Assembly (NCBI RefSeq): GCF_032854445.1
Contig: NC_088300.1
Span: 55,590,984 to 55,650,983 of the forward strand
Origin: Liolophura sinensis
Taxonomy: Eukaryota > Mollusca > Polyplacophora > Chitonida > Chitonidae
Length of the DNA: 60,000 nt
Direction: 5' to 3'
Within the stretch, counting starts at the first letter, position 1. Every line of letters begins with the position of its first letter. Made by a program: the position numbers and the translations under genes. Shown here one piece after another: positions 1 to 11,489 of this stretch. The notes under the pieces are model-generated. The model worked only from the letters and a program-made list of their open reading frames with translations. It was not told where the DNA came from and searched no databases.

Positions 1-384
1 AGTTGGCATCATTGCTTCCCTGAAGCCCAGGACACACAGAAACAGTTTGTTCTTAAAAGCAGGATTTCGTGATACAGGCAACAAAAAGGCAACATTTGAC
101 TCATGTATGGGCAACCACAACATGAATTCCTGACTGACCACGTTTCACCAGCAAAGTCTTAAAAAGCTGACAACAAATGTTGCCCTTGTGCAAGAAACGG
201 ATTCTTCGCAACATTTGAGTGCCGGTATCTAAAATGCTTTTTTCGTTAACAAATGTTTCTGGTGTGCACTTGGCTTAATGCAACTGAATGTATTTTTTTT
301 AACAGATCATGATACGACTGCAATGTTTCTGAAGCAGCTTTAAGCCATGATCAATCAGTCATCCATTCATTCTTTTCGGAACAG
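1..384 (+). other. Probable intron upstream of the Q-rich terminal exon
   Basis: No coding signal is seen here. The reading frame of the following exon hits a TGA at 310-312, so the coding part must begin after that. The nearest plausible acceptor is the CAG ending at 384 (TTTTCGGAACAG). A second polypyrimidine-AG stands at 294-305, but its exon would carry the stop in this frame. I read the stretch as the last intron of a gene entering from the left. Confidence 0.5.
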
Positions 385-858
385 GTACCACATGAACAGC
401 CCCAGGTTGTCCACATGCAGCAACCAAATGCACCAGTGGACCATCAACAACAGCAACAATTCCAGCAACAGCAGCAACAACAGCAGCAATTTCAACAGCA
501 GCAACATCTAGACCAACAACAACAGCAGCTAAACCAACAACAGCTAAATCAACAACAGCAGCTAAACCAACAACAGCAGCAACAACAGCTAAACCAACAG
601 CAACAGCTAAACCAACAGCAACAGCTAAACCAACAACAACAGCTAAACCAACAACAGCAGCTAAACCAACAGCAACATCTAAACCAACAACAGCAAGTTA
701 ACCAACAGCCACCAGTAAACCAACCTCCACAAGTAAACCAACAAGTACCACTACAAGCCCAACAGGTCAATCAAAATCAGCAAGCTCAGGTTCCTCAAGG
801 TCAAGTTCCTCAAGGTCAGGTTCCACAAGGTCAGGTTCCTGTTGTCAACCAAGCTTAG
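385..858 (+). CDS. Terminal exon of a Q-rich protein, 5' part outside the window
   Basis: Last 157 codons of a protein whose start lies left of the window. The acceptor CAG ends at 384 and the frame runs through ATG 415, which is probably internal, to TAG at 856-858. The exon opens VPHEQPQVVHMQQPNAPVDH, then passes through roughly 90 residues of glutamine tract with repeated LNQQQQ blocks, then VNQPP/QVNQQVP, and ends with three GQVPQ-type repeats and VVNQA. CAA and CAG codons are mixed, so there is no long pure CAG run. Low complexity means the DNA repeat could inflate apparent coding potential. However, the sense frame stays open through the non-repeat start and end, and a likely 3' UTR follows. 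I do not recognise the gene. Q-rich C-termini occur in several secretory-pathway proteins such as nucleobindins, but nothing here proves that family. Confidence 0.6.
   Translation, partial: VPHEQPQVVHMQQPNAPVDHQQQQQFQQQQQQQQQFQQQQHLDQQQQQLNQQQLNQQQQLNQQQQQQQLNQQQQLNQQQQLNQQQQLNQQQQLNQQQHLNQQQQVNQQPPVNQPPQVNQQVPLQAQQVNQNQQAQVPQGQVPQGQVPQGQVPVVNQA
430..840 (+). repeat. Coding microsatellite/minisatellite (CAR tract, 18-bp LNQQQQ unit, 15-bp GQVPQ unit)
   Basis: CAA/CAG-rich sequence with an 18-bp unit of the type CTAAACCAACAACAGCAG repeated with length variants from about 528 to 700. It is followed by a 15-bp unit (GGTCAGGTTCCTCAA) repeated three to four times at about 785-840. The complementary strand has an open C/W-rich frame (549-770) that is only the antisense of the repeat. 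Confidence 0.85.
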
Positions 859-3015
859 ATCTCCTATACGTCAGAATGGTGCTTTAAAGTGGATAAATGT
901 TGAAATGATATTTCTATGTTTAAAGTTAGCCTGAAAATGAATGAATAACGTTTCTTGTTATCAGTATATATTACTGTGTGGGTGTTGAAAAGTCTCTTGC
1001 ATCTTTTACGGTAAAATCAAAAGAACTGTTTTATGCCTTCTTTGCTTTGTGAACCCATTTGTGATTGTTTTCAATTGATGATTACAATTTATGTGATTCA
1101 CTGTTTTCTCTCACTTGGAATAGGTAATGGACAGTAATGTTGTAGTTAGTATTTGTTTGGTAATTATTACAGGAATATCTGCTTGTCTAACTTCCTTAAA
1201 TATTTCTGTCAAAAAATAATAAGAAAATGGAATTTAGTACAGAGTAGTTTGAAAGAAGACATGAAAACTTTCTGTCTACCTTTTTTTATTGTTGTCCTTT
1301 TGTTGAGTATATAATGGGTAGGACTTTTTACTTGTCTTAAAAAATTTTTTTATGTTAGGTGATGGGATATTTATAGTTGTAAATCATTTTATAAACTTTC
1401 ATACCTTGACAATGCACAGGTTGTGTTTTGGATTTGTTCTTGTGGATTACATGTGTCTGTTTACCAGAAATGCTGATGAACATGCTGTGAATATTATTCT
1501 GTTGTGTACATTCATTCCACAGATATATCAAGATGTTTTGTCTGTTGTTCGGCTGTAAAATTTCCTGTTTACTTGTACATTGGTGGTGAATGTGTATACA
1601 GTATGGCTGTGACTGACTGTGTGTATGTGTTGGTCAGTGAACGAGTGTAAAACTACTGAAAAAGGTGGCTGGACTGGCATTAGACCCTTTAACATATGGT
1701 TGTAAACCGGGGTCTCATTGCTATTAATCTCCATTTGTAACTTACTGTATATATTTTTCGGTGTTCAAGATAAAACACAATGTTTTGTGCTTCCTGCTTG
1801 ATGCTTTGCGTAGCAGTTCTGTGAAAACTGTTCTAAATTCTGCTCTGGCTGCTTTTGCTTTATTGAAACTGGACAATTGAAAACATAACGTCATTGGTAA
1901 CGTGTTATTTTCACATCAGCAGTTTGTCTAGTCAGTCATTTGTGTAGCATTGGTATAATTATCATGGGGGCCAGTTGGTCAAAAATGTATTAAAGTCAAG
2001 CTTAAATCTAAATACCACTCTGAAATCTCATGCATAGCAAATACAACGTTGTCTAGACTAAAATGAAAACAAGACTTGAATTTTAATACACGTTTGAGGA
2101 ACCAAGCCCAGGACATTTCTTAGCATTTATAACATTTTTTAATTTGCTGAGAGTTTACATGCCAGCTTCTTTTGTAGTGCTACCGGTTCACTTGAAAACT
2201 TCTTTGTAGGTTCGTTAACCTTGTTACTTAATAATAATTTGAATAGTTTTACATTTAATGGTATATAAGTTTTATTTTATTTAGTTTTCACTGTCTGGTG
2301 TGAGTTCATTTGATACCGGTATGTAGAAATGTTCAGTTGAGTGTAAATTGATCAGACAGCAGACCGTAGCGCGATAAATTATGATGACGAAATACGACTT
2401 GAGAGGAGCTGGATCTCATACAATTGTCCAAACAATGTGTAAGAAAACTCCAGTCAAGCAAAATGGCATGTTTTGATACTCAGCATTATTTGTAGGAAAC
2501 TAATGAATTAAACTGCTGATTTGAACTCTGAGGTCACAAAGATTGATGGGCGAACACTATGTTTATACCGACTGAAAATTGTAGCTCATAACATGACGAA
2601 TGTGATGGATCAGCAGTTCTAATTTTACATGCCTCTAATTAAAATGTGTTTGTACCGTTTTACAATTTGAAGTCAATTGATGACAAGTCTGCACATCTTC
2701 TGTCTCTGGTATTTTTAAACACAAACTCTTTTGCTTGTGTCTGGACAATCTGAACGACATGAAATTAACCCAGACGGAAATCATGTTATTGCATGTACAA
2801 CAATATACTGCCATATTCAAGATGTGTACTCGTGTGTTAAAAAGGTGAATTTTGTACCGGATCACGCAGAGGGTATACAGTTTGTTTCTTTCAGGAACTG
2901 TTGTCAAAAATATGTACAGAAATAGGGACCTATACATAAACTGCATGGACTACTGAGAGATGTCAGTGTTATACATGCTGAACTCTGCCTCAATAAACTG
3001 CATGACTTTAATACG
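859..3015 (+). other. Probable long 3' UTR of the Q-rich gene
   Basis: About 2.1 kb after the TAG at 858 with no open frame of interest, AT-rich and free of recognised repeats. The first canonical AATAAA followed by a GT-rich stretch is at 2992-2997. The 3' UTR assignment is inference from position; an earlier variant polyadenylation site is possible. Confidence 0.4.
2992..2997 (+). terminator. Candidate polyadenylation signal AATAAA
   Basis: AATAAA in CTCAATAAACTGCATGAC, followed within about 30 bases by a T/GT-rich stretch (TGTTTGTCAAGTTTG ... TAGTGTGTCCG), the layout expected of a cleavage/polyadenylation site. It would close the + strand Q-rich gene. Confidence 0.4.
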
Positions 3016-3149
3016 CTGTTTGTCAAGTTTGAATTTTCTAGTGTGTCCGCTCCTGTAGTTGAATATACATCGATGTATGTCCTTCTGACAATGATCTGAG
3101 GATGATTGGTATTGTTCCCGGAACGTTCATCAAGAGCTGCTAGAAAGAT

Positions 3150-3317
3150 ATGGCACCAAGCTACTACTCACACTATGTAGCTATAGTCTTCTTTTTAGCT
3201 ACTTTAGTGCCCAGTGAGTGTTGTCTAAGGCACACGTCTCGAGACACACGAGGTGCGGATTTCATCTCGGAAGGAGAATTTGTGGATTTAGTGATTACAT
3301 TGGGTGAAAGTTGGTCA
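3150..3317 (+). CDS. Candidate first exon encoding a signal peptide, gene unrecognised
   Basis: ATG at 3150 opens 56 codons up to a strong donor CA|GTAAGT at 3318 (phase 0). The N-terminus reads MAPSYYSHYVAIVFFLATLV, followed by PSECC: a hydrophobic core of about 12 residues and small residues before a cysteine pair, which looks like a secretory signal peptide. The remainder (LRHTSRDTRGADFIS, EGEFVDLVITL) has no family I can name. The unspliced frame continues to a stop at 3417-3419 and then meets a SINE remnant, which favours splicing at 3318, or at the weaker phase-1 donor GG|GTGAAA at 3304. The exon starts about 135 bases after the proposed end of the Q-rich gene, on the same strand. It may be a small secreted-peptide gene or a chance ORF. 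Matching downstream exons are only tentative (see 7953 and 10808). Confidence 0.3.
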
Positions 3318-3439
3318 GTAAGTTGCCGAAGTCGGTGGTTTACCTCGGGATCTCAGGCATTTCTTGCAAAGACATACCATTTGACTTCTGAAATTTCGTT
3401 CACATGCAGTGTTTTTTAGAAGATAACCGACATCTCAGG

Positions 3440-3571
3440 ATTGTGGAAAAATGCGTGAAAAGCCAATCGCGCATTGAACTCTGTCCTGCGCCGATAAAAC
3501 TCGCAGTAGTCTCGTAAGTGAAAAAGTCATGAGAATGGCGTTAAACAACTATCAAATAGATAAATAAGTCC
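3440..3571 (+). mobile_element. SINE 3' remnant
   Basis: The stretch ends in TAAGTGAAAAAGTCATGAGA, then ATGGCGTTAAACAACTATCA and AATAGATAAATAAG, a diverged copy of the SINE tail seen intact at 48840-48892. The 5' boundary and any target-site duplication are not visible. Confidence 0.55.
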
Positions 3572-6500
3572 TTACCTCAGGCTGATGGGCTATTATTTTG
3601 TATTTCTCAAGAACAAACTGTACTATAACATGCCACATTTATGCACATAAAATGTATGATGGAAAACTGGGCAGAATAGTAAAATGATAGCATCAAGACA
3701 GATAACCCCTACGACCCTTCTGTGGATGGTTTGAGCCTGGGTTATTCCCCTTGCTTCTGATGGCTATTTAGCACTCCTAACCCAAAAGGCCTAGTGTAAT
3801 CATAGGCCTACATGGGCTGGCTGTGAATGCGTGGGGCGGATTGTTTAACTCGCTGCGAAGAACGTAGGTATCACCTACCTCAGTATATATTGTGACTATC
3901 ACTCAGCTTCCCACATGTGTTTGCTTGACTTCAGTGTGTTAATCGTTTCAACCATCCACACACGGCGAGCTATAACTGGGCCCCTATGTGAAGATTGCAC
4001 AGAAGGGAAAGCGTGGTGTTTTGGTGATCTCGATGCCTTCATGTTTAAAGATACATGAAAAGATGCTATACAACGAAGCACATGGTTTTAAAAAAACATG
4101 AAGATACATATGCCAAAAAGGAAAAATTATACATTTTTTTCATTCTTGAAGCACATTTTATATTTCTTAATAACCTCTGTATTTTATGCGTGTTTTCAGT
4201 TATTGGTCGTATCCGAAATACATGTATTCGAAACTAATGTCATCGATGAACATAGTATAAACGTGGGACCAGCTTAGCTCCCCACAATTCTGGCTCTCCG
4301 TCAATCAAAGCTATTTTGACGGCTATCACCATTGAGGTCACAACAGCAAGCTACATAATTTCTGGACTGACCGATGTAATCTTAGGAAATTGAAGTTTAA
4401 AGTCAGTTTTATGCCCCAATAAATCGAATCGTCATGTACTCGTTGCGGGCTAAAAAATGAGCTCAGGTGAACAAATATATTCATATTTATAATCCTAGAT
4501 ACAGAGTAAATATTTTCAATCTAATCATCTTGGCAACCGCGTTAAGGCCCGACACATCGACTGTCGCCCATGTACGTTGTATCAGCTTAAAATGAAAAAT
4601 GCATCTGAAAAGCAAGGTTACCATGGCAACCGTGAAAATGGACAAATGTGAAGCGCGATACATCGTCACCTCTATAATTATTTATATAGTAAATATAGGA
4701 AAATGACTATCCCGTACCATGGCAAGCATGCAAAACAACGGACATACAGACGGACAGAAAGGCGAACAAAATCACCGTATATACCATTATAATAAGCCCC
4801 TCATAATGGCAGACACCTTAATTTGCTGCTAAATATTGAGCCAGTCTAAATCCAGCTGACGTCCAGCACAGTTCGATTGCTGTTTTTTTTGAACACGTGT
4901 ATATAACAGACATTAACGCAAGAGATTAAACTTTATATGGCTAGAATTCATCTATCAGCTGACATCTCATTGCACTTCTCGTGCATAAGAGGGAGGAAGT
5001 TACAAACATTATGCAAGCCATTATATCAACTTGATTTTATCGGTTTATAGTTAAATCTCAAAACATAGTATGGGACTTAGACTCGGCTAAATTGGTGCTA
5101 TGTCTTAAAGCCATATAAAATACTATCAAATCATTTCAGGCTTCCTGGATTTATTACTCATATCATTAAGTCGTTCCTTGCGTCTTTAATCCCATCACTG
5201 ATTTTAAGGTATCCTGAAGTCTTTTAGGGATATCAGAAAAAGAACTAAAGATCAAGTTTATTTATTTAATTTGTGTAAACAAGTAATGTATTTTACCTTA
5301 AATCTGCGAATGTATCATGAAACAATATCACGATTTAATTTCGTTGTATCACGAATTCATTTCAATATATTATCAAATATGCATGACGGACCTGAAGACG
5401 AATCTCTATGGTACATGTTCTTTGAACATGTTTTACAAATCTGTGTGACAGCAGTTAGCATTCAAATCTTATAACAAAAGGTATGTTAGAAGTCCTTATA
5501 ATTTTTTTTATTATAGGGTTCGTGTATACATACAGGTAGCCCTTCCAATCTGGCTTTTGACATGGTGACCATCTTTGAGGATAACCCAATTGAAATGATG
5601 ATATTATCAATCAGCTCAAGATATGATGGATCGAATTCAAGATATCAAGATGTGTTCAAGTTCATCTCCTATATGGTATGATCCAATAGTATTATCATTT
5701 TTAAAAGTTCAAAGTTGTGTTTGAAATTATAACTGAAGTTTGTGGATACGTACTTAGCTTTATTTTGGAAAGGACGTGTAACTTGGAAATATAGAGTTAT
5801 AGTTCCACATATGAAGATCATTTAACTTACTATATATATATATATCGCACTGTGGACAACGCAGAAATAACTTAATGGCTTACAAAACAGACATTATTAG
5901 TCAATGGAGTAAAATAACGAAATGATTTTTTTTTTAAACTAAAAGACATTTTGGCATTGTCTTAACGTCGTATTAGTGTATGCATCTGTCGTGCATTTAT
6001 ATCCTAACCATAATAGAGAAGTTTTAAACTTTGTCGTATATTTTTCATATTTTTCATTCAGTGAAACTGAAGCTGTGGTACAGTATACGCTGTGTATACA
6101 TTTATTTTTAAGTACTCCATAAAACGGTGTCAATCAAATATAGCATTCGTTCTTAGTGTGGACGGTGACTCGCTGTCATAGGCATGGAAGTGGAAAATCG
6201 CAGTCAGGGGGTGGTTCTACAAAGTGTCGCTTGGCTACCTCAAGCGCATTTACCATTGTGGCGTATCTCTTCACTGTATGTTATCATGGGAATTGCGACT
6301 GGTGCAGTTTGCGACTGCTCCGAAGGACGGGCTACTGCACTGCACATGAGGAACGTGGAAGTGTGGCCAAAATTTAGGCTGGAAAATAAATAAAAAAAGG
6401 GAAAGACAAAAAATGTCGAAAAAAAGTGGACAACAAATACAATAAGTTAGACTGCTTTGTTCACAGATTTCGGTGTTCCGATTATTCACACTCTGGTACT

Positions 6501-7849
6501 CTTTTGACAGATTAGTGGGTTACAAAAGGCCTTGTTGTTACAGGGCTATCCTGCACGGTGGTCGATATCCTTCAATCGTATTAGCCTGGAAATCCTGACT
6601 ATAAGAGTGTAACGTTTGGTTTTGATGCACAAGGCTAAATGTGAACTAGACAAGGGTTTGTTACAACTGGTACCAAGTTTACAAATCAGCGCATGCATGA
6701 ATAAGGCGCGTGTGTTCACATGAGCAAAGAAACACATTAGCGTCGTGAGAACGTAATTGTGAAGGAAATCAATGGATGAAATCTGTGCCACAAGCTTTTA
6801 TACTGGCCTTCATCAACACCATATTTATATATTAATGATGCTATTTGTCAAGATCAGAAATACTGTTGCACTGTTGTACTTGAATAGATCTAGACACAGA
6901 TGTCACCTATTATGACAGAGTGACTGTAATCAATAGCTTATACTGGCTATAATGACTTATCGACGGCAGTTTAGGGAATCCGGGATGGGATATCGGACCC
7001 GCAAGAGGGTAACACATGGAACCAACTGTTACCTGATCGCCACGGTGAGGATAGGGCCAAAGGAAACTCTACCTGAGGAAAGCACGCTATTCAATCAATA
7101 CTGACCGAGGAGAGGAGCTTAATACGATAATTTATACACACAGAGACACATTAACATAATCTATACTTAGACATGCTCAAATCAAGGGCGCTAACTTGTA
7201 ATGTTCACATCAAAAGGAAAAGCCGCTATAGAAGGATAGATACCATTGAACGGTATAGGTGTTACTAGTTTAAGTCGACTTTGTACCAATCCCCGACAAA
7301 TCCCGTGAGTCTGACCACTTAATCAATGTCGTGAACAACACCAGGCAGAAGGAAATCCTGTCAAGACGAATGGTTTTCGATTTTATCATTTTCACGTTGA
7401 ATGTCAAGACATATTTCAAAGTTATAACATGCATGTTTTTGCCACGATTAGGTGGAAACTCTGTCAATGTGGCGTTAAACCCTAGTTATCCATTCGTTAA
7501 AAATAATTTAGGAAAATGAACATTTCCTTATCTCTCTCCTTTTCTCCTAATTCACCGTCATAATTAAAAGTTCAAAAATATTTCCCTATCAGTACAAATG
7601 GCTGTTGTAATATATGCAGCTTGTATACATCACCTAAAAGATGACAAAGGAATTTTGTCTCAAATCCCTATATACTTGTAAAGATTGTATATTTTGAAAT
7701 AAGTTCAAAGATATTCAAGCACCGAAACACCATAATGGTTTTATACCAGTGAATTGCTATATATAGTATTCATGCAGTCAATGTTTTGCATGTATTCTAC
7801 GTATTTATATAATTTGTTGATAAACAATCAAGGAATCAGATTATAGCTG
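3572..7849. other. Gene-poor stretch, no supported gene
   Basis: AT-rich unique-looking DNA. It holds a TA microsatellite at 5829-5845 and a short tail-like GGCGTTAAACCC at 7472-7483. Short ORFs of 60-80 codons on both strands show no family, splice or composition support. At 6156-6393 two overlapping + frames are open just before an A-rich stretch (AATAAATAAAAAAAGG), possibly an old retrocopy or a chance arrangement. Confidence 0.6.
5829..5845. repeat. TA dinucleotide microsatellite
   Basis: Short (TA)n run followed directly by TCGCAC. The same junction recurs at about 10438-10457. Confidence 0.7.
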
Positions 7850-7952
7850 ATGCTGTTAGGAATCGTTTCTTCAGGTTGTGGAGATAAAAAAAAACATGAT
7901 CAGCAGGAAGTGCGAGTCTTTTTGTCGACAACTAATCTGTATTTTTTTGCAG

Positions 7953-8104
7953 GTCAGCTTAAATCCGATTTAATTAGGCGGTCAAGTTGCCATGTTGAAT
8001 GTAGCCAATGTCGGCGGTCTGGCATGACCGGAGGGGCAACCACATGCCTGCAAGAAGCAGAGCTGATGTTTTGCCAATTAGATCGTGAAGGATACAGACA
8101 ATGA
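7953..8104 (+). CDS. Tentative terminal exon, Cys-containing
   Basis: A good acceptor (GTATTTTTTTGCAG ending at 7952) opens one frame only, giving GQLKSDLIRRSSCHVECSQC, then RRSGMTGG, TTCLQEAELMFCQL and DREGYRQ before TGA at 8102-8104. The other two frames stop within seven codons. Entry requires a phase-1 preceding exon, which the weaker donor at 3304 would supply but the strong donor at 3318 would not. Five cysteines in about 50 residues would suit a small secreted protein. I recognise no family, and a chance ORF is quite possible. Confidence 0.2.
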
Positions 8105-8329
8105 GCAGACAAAACAGGTACGAGGTTTAAGAGGCTTCGGGGCCGTACCAAATGTCACCAGAGAGCCTGAAGCCCATTGTGGTGTTGCCATTGTGTTCTA
8201 CAGCCTCACTGCTGTTCACACATTGTACTCTAAGAAAGCACTGGCTTGTACAGCGACCCGGATTTTCGAAAGGCGTTTTGCCATTTGCTTCTCACTAAAA
8301 TCCCCTTGTTGAATTGTTTATGTATCACG

Positions 8330-8880
8330 AAGAGCGATCCTAATCACAATGGTTGCCTTTTCTCCAAATTCTGTTTCGTCTCGTCGTCCTATTAATTGCC
8401 TCCGCAGTCGCATAATGATCGCATCTTATTGAGGTGTAAAACCTTATTAAGAGATGTTCTGTCAGATATTAGACGCAGATCATAATTTAATTGGACCGAG
8501 ATTAGACGTCCACGCCTCGTGAGTTCCTATTGATCACTTGCATTTGAAAAGCGACGTGTCACAAAGACAGCATGGCCAATTGTTGACATTATCCCCGCTT
8601 CAAGATGTGTACAGCTCCTTCAATCAAATAGACCATTCACCGCTACCGTGTTCAAGTGAACAGACCAAACACCTTATGAACTCAGTGAAAGCGAACTGGT
8701 GATTTCCAAGCCGAGGATACGCCAAGCAATTAAATATAAAGACACCATTGTAACAGGGACTGCCTCAACTTTAATTCAGCCCGAGCTATTTAATACTGCC
8801 CCACATTGATATATCTCTATTATTTGACTCTAGTTAGTCCGTCTATTAGCACTGCCTATATTATATTTAGAGTTTCATGA
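8330..8880. other. Candidate conserved noncoding block
   Basis: Non-repetitive, base-balanced DNA without coding signal. It contains many homeodomain-type cores (CCTATTAATTGCCTCC, GCATAATGATCGC, ATAATTTAATTGGACC, TTTAATTCAGCCCG). The texture resembles conserved noncoding elements near developmental regulators. This is inference only; no alignment is available. Confidence 0.25.
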
Positions 8881-10807
8881 TACCTCACGCAAATACTATA
8901 TGCTTTTTTTTCAAAGCGAAACTTGAACACTTGTCATACGGTGTGATTTACATCAGACACACAGACTGGGGTCTTGATAAATGGTCCCGGGAACGGCCGA
9001 TTTGTTCAAGGAGCAGCTTTCACACTGTTATAGAAATGTACAAACAAAGTTACTCTGTTTGCCTCAAACCCGGCTGCATCCGTCGTTTTTTGTATGGAAG
9101 TGTTTGATTCTCTCAAGTCATATAGAATTAAAGTTGCCTTGTTAAACTTACAAGTCATAACGATATATATATATTTGCTTTGATTAAAAAGGGATCATTA
9201 AGTCGTACAGATTCATGTCGTCGCAATGTTTCCACATCTGTCACCGGGCTTAAGGGAAGGTCATCGTGGGATCCTCACAAATCCAGAAACTTCAAGAGTT
9301 TCTGGATGGCTGATGATCTCAAATAGTACATAGTTGGCCCAAGGCGCTGCCTTTCTTTACTAAACTCAGTGTTTTACAGGATTGTCGATTAAAATTGCAG
9401 ATTTCGTTTACCCACTCCAAAGCATTAATTCAGCTGTCAAAGTACTGTAGGCGGCCCGTAGGTATAGGAATATTTGCACAGTTGGCGAGCGATGCCATTT
9501 TTGACGATGTTCTCGGTCAGTGCCATGGTGCCACCTAGAGGAGTCCCCGGTGTTTAACCCGACAAACCCTGGTTTGTGGTAGCCATTTCAACGCCTGTTT
9601 GGCCGACTTGAGCCAATTGCCATTTTAATGCAGCACATAGGTGCTAGGCTTTGTGCAGATCGACGTGGAAGCAACTTGAACCGTGTGCGTTTGCCTTGCT
9701 GAATGAAAGAAACCAGCGCGCTGCAGCGCAAATGCAGCAGTATTTTACGCTCTATACGTTTAATGGCATGTTCATTTCATGCATGAAAGCATTTCACAAG
9801 CTGAGTATAAATATTTTTATAAACAGATTAAGCCTTGAATTAAATATGCTGGAAAATGATTATGTATTTACACAATGCAGCCTTAAATATACTAGTAATC
9901 TGCATAATCACCACAAAGAAAAGGAATAAGCACAGGTACTAAGATAAACATAAATATTTCACAAGAGTTCTCCATAAAAATCACCTGGATGTGAGCCCAA
10001 CTCAATGGAGATATCGACGTTTGGAGAAGACGTTTAGGTGAATTTCTTTGTTCATTTCATGGTTTGCTCTTTTCCGTGTCAGATTTTGTCACCTTTGCAG
10101 TAAACGTCTAATTAAGTTTCTGTAAATCAGCCCAAAATGCTTCTGTGCATACCCATATATTGGTTAAGTTTCATATTAATATTTTTAGTGTAGTAATCCA
10201 AGAGATGTAATTCGTAATTTATTTTCCAAAAATGACCCAGAAGCCCATGGAATAAGTACACAGAAACCTATGGCATTTTTCGTCCGCAGAATTTGCTTAT
10301 GAGAACCTGAAAGCCCACGAAAAAGAGATTTTGTTCCTGAGAATGTTAAATTCAGACTGTTAGTTAAATTCATATTTTTAAGTATCAGTAATTCCATGGT
10401 CTAAAACGACGTTTAACACAAAGTCCCAAAAGGCATTGTATATATATATATATCGCACAAAGCTATAAATCATAAACGACATAGGAGAATTATCTCAAAC
10501 ACTAAAAGTTTACAATGGCGTGTTAGCAAAGAACAGAATCCTGACCAGTAAGATAGGAATTCTGATGACTGTGTATGCCATGAATGTTATTCGTATCATC
10601 GTTCATATAATATGTATGTGCTGTGTGGACGTTTATGTACAGCCCGGTGGCTAAATTACAGTTGAAAGTAATAACACAGAACCAAAAGTTGTCAAGTCAC
10701 CTAACTATGCATATAAAAGAAACATAAATAATATTGTTCACTTCAGATTTATTTATAATCTAATGATATTCAACTTATGCCACAATTTATGCCACCCTCT
10801 CTGCAAG
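8881..10807. other. Gene-poor stretch with a short perfect hairpin
   Basis: No supported gene. A perfect 10-bp inverted repeat stands at 9281-9290 / 9298-9307 and a TA microsatellite at 10438-10452. The sequence at 9470-9650 is more GC-balanced than its surroundings but gives no reading frame worth calling. Confidence 0.55.
9281..9307. repeat. Perfect 10-bp inverted repeat, 7-base loop
   Basis: ATCCAGAAAC, then TTCAAGA, then GTTTCTGGAT. Pairing beyond these arms is poor, so it does not look like a full microRNA precursor. In 60 kb about one such stem is expected by chance. Confidence 0.6.
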
Positions 10808-10906
10808 TGTCCTCTTGAGGTATGCTGCGCGGGTGTGGAACAGTTGGCGACCTTCGTCTATGAGTCTGTGAGGGCGTCACAGCCCACCTATGGACTAATT
10901 AGAAAA
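10808..10906 (+). CDS. Very tentative internal exon
   Basis: A 99-base open segment lies between a weak AAG acceptor after a pyrimidine tract (CCACCCTCTCTGCAAG) and a strong donor AAAA|GTAAGT at 10907, phase 0 at both ends. It reads CPLEVCCAGVEQLATFVYES, then VRASQPTYGLIRK. Its phase fits the donor at 3318. No family is recognised; included because the splice context is better than for other desert ORFs. Confidence 0.15.
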
Positions 10907-11018
10907 GTAAGTGATTTGGGGTATGAATTGAAACCTCAAAAAGGATCCATGTCAAACATTTAATTCTGGTGAAATCGTAAGTGGGATTGTTTAGATACAG
11001 AAAGTCGACTACTTTAGG

Positions 11019-11236
11019 GGCCGATTCCATTAAGACATCTCAGACTTAAGTCAAAATTTAAAGCGTTGTCACAATTTTTAGCTTTAGGAAACGAAAGTTG
11101 AAAAAATTTTGAGACATTTGTCTTATGATAGCACTGATGAGGTGGTCAAAATTTTAATTTACAGGTCACAAACATAAGCTTTGAACCCACATTTCAATTC
11201 TTGATGTAAGTTAAAACTGGCTTTGTGGAATCGGCC
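11019..11236. mobile_element. MITE-like element with 11-bp terminal inverted repeats
   Basis: Left end GGCCGATTCCA (11019-11029) and right end TGGAATCGGCC (11226-11236) are exact reverse complements enclosing 218 bp with no ORF. The interior next to the right end (AGTTAAAACTGGCTTTG) matches a second copy at 46391-46546. A target-site duplication is not clear. Non-autonomous DNA transposon is the simplest reading. Confidence 0.65.
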
Positions 11237-11489
11237 GCTGATTTATTTGTCTACTGGTATTTAATTTATACTACAGTTTGTTGGCGCTGGTTTCTAGAAG
11301 TGTCATGTTAGGGTATGCTGTGGGGTGGGCATGATGAGGCGGTGTATAGGAGGGGGTCGCAGGTCACAGGCGTATTTCACTGGTCTGTAAATGGCTGACT
11401 TGACAAGCGAACAGGTGTAAACAGACAAGTAGCACTCGAAAACAGGCTGATTTCAAAAAGGTCTTTATCCGCCCAAAGCCACGTCCGTC

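Noticed and set aside
549-770. Minus-strand 73-codon C/W-rich ORF
   Set aside because: It is the antisense of the CAA/CAG repeat in the Q-rich exon; the regular CCCWFS pattern comes from the repeat unit.
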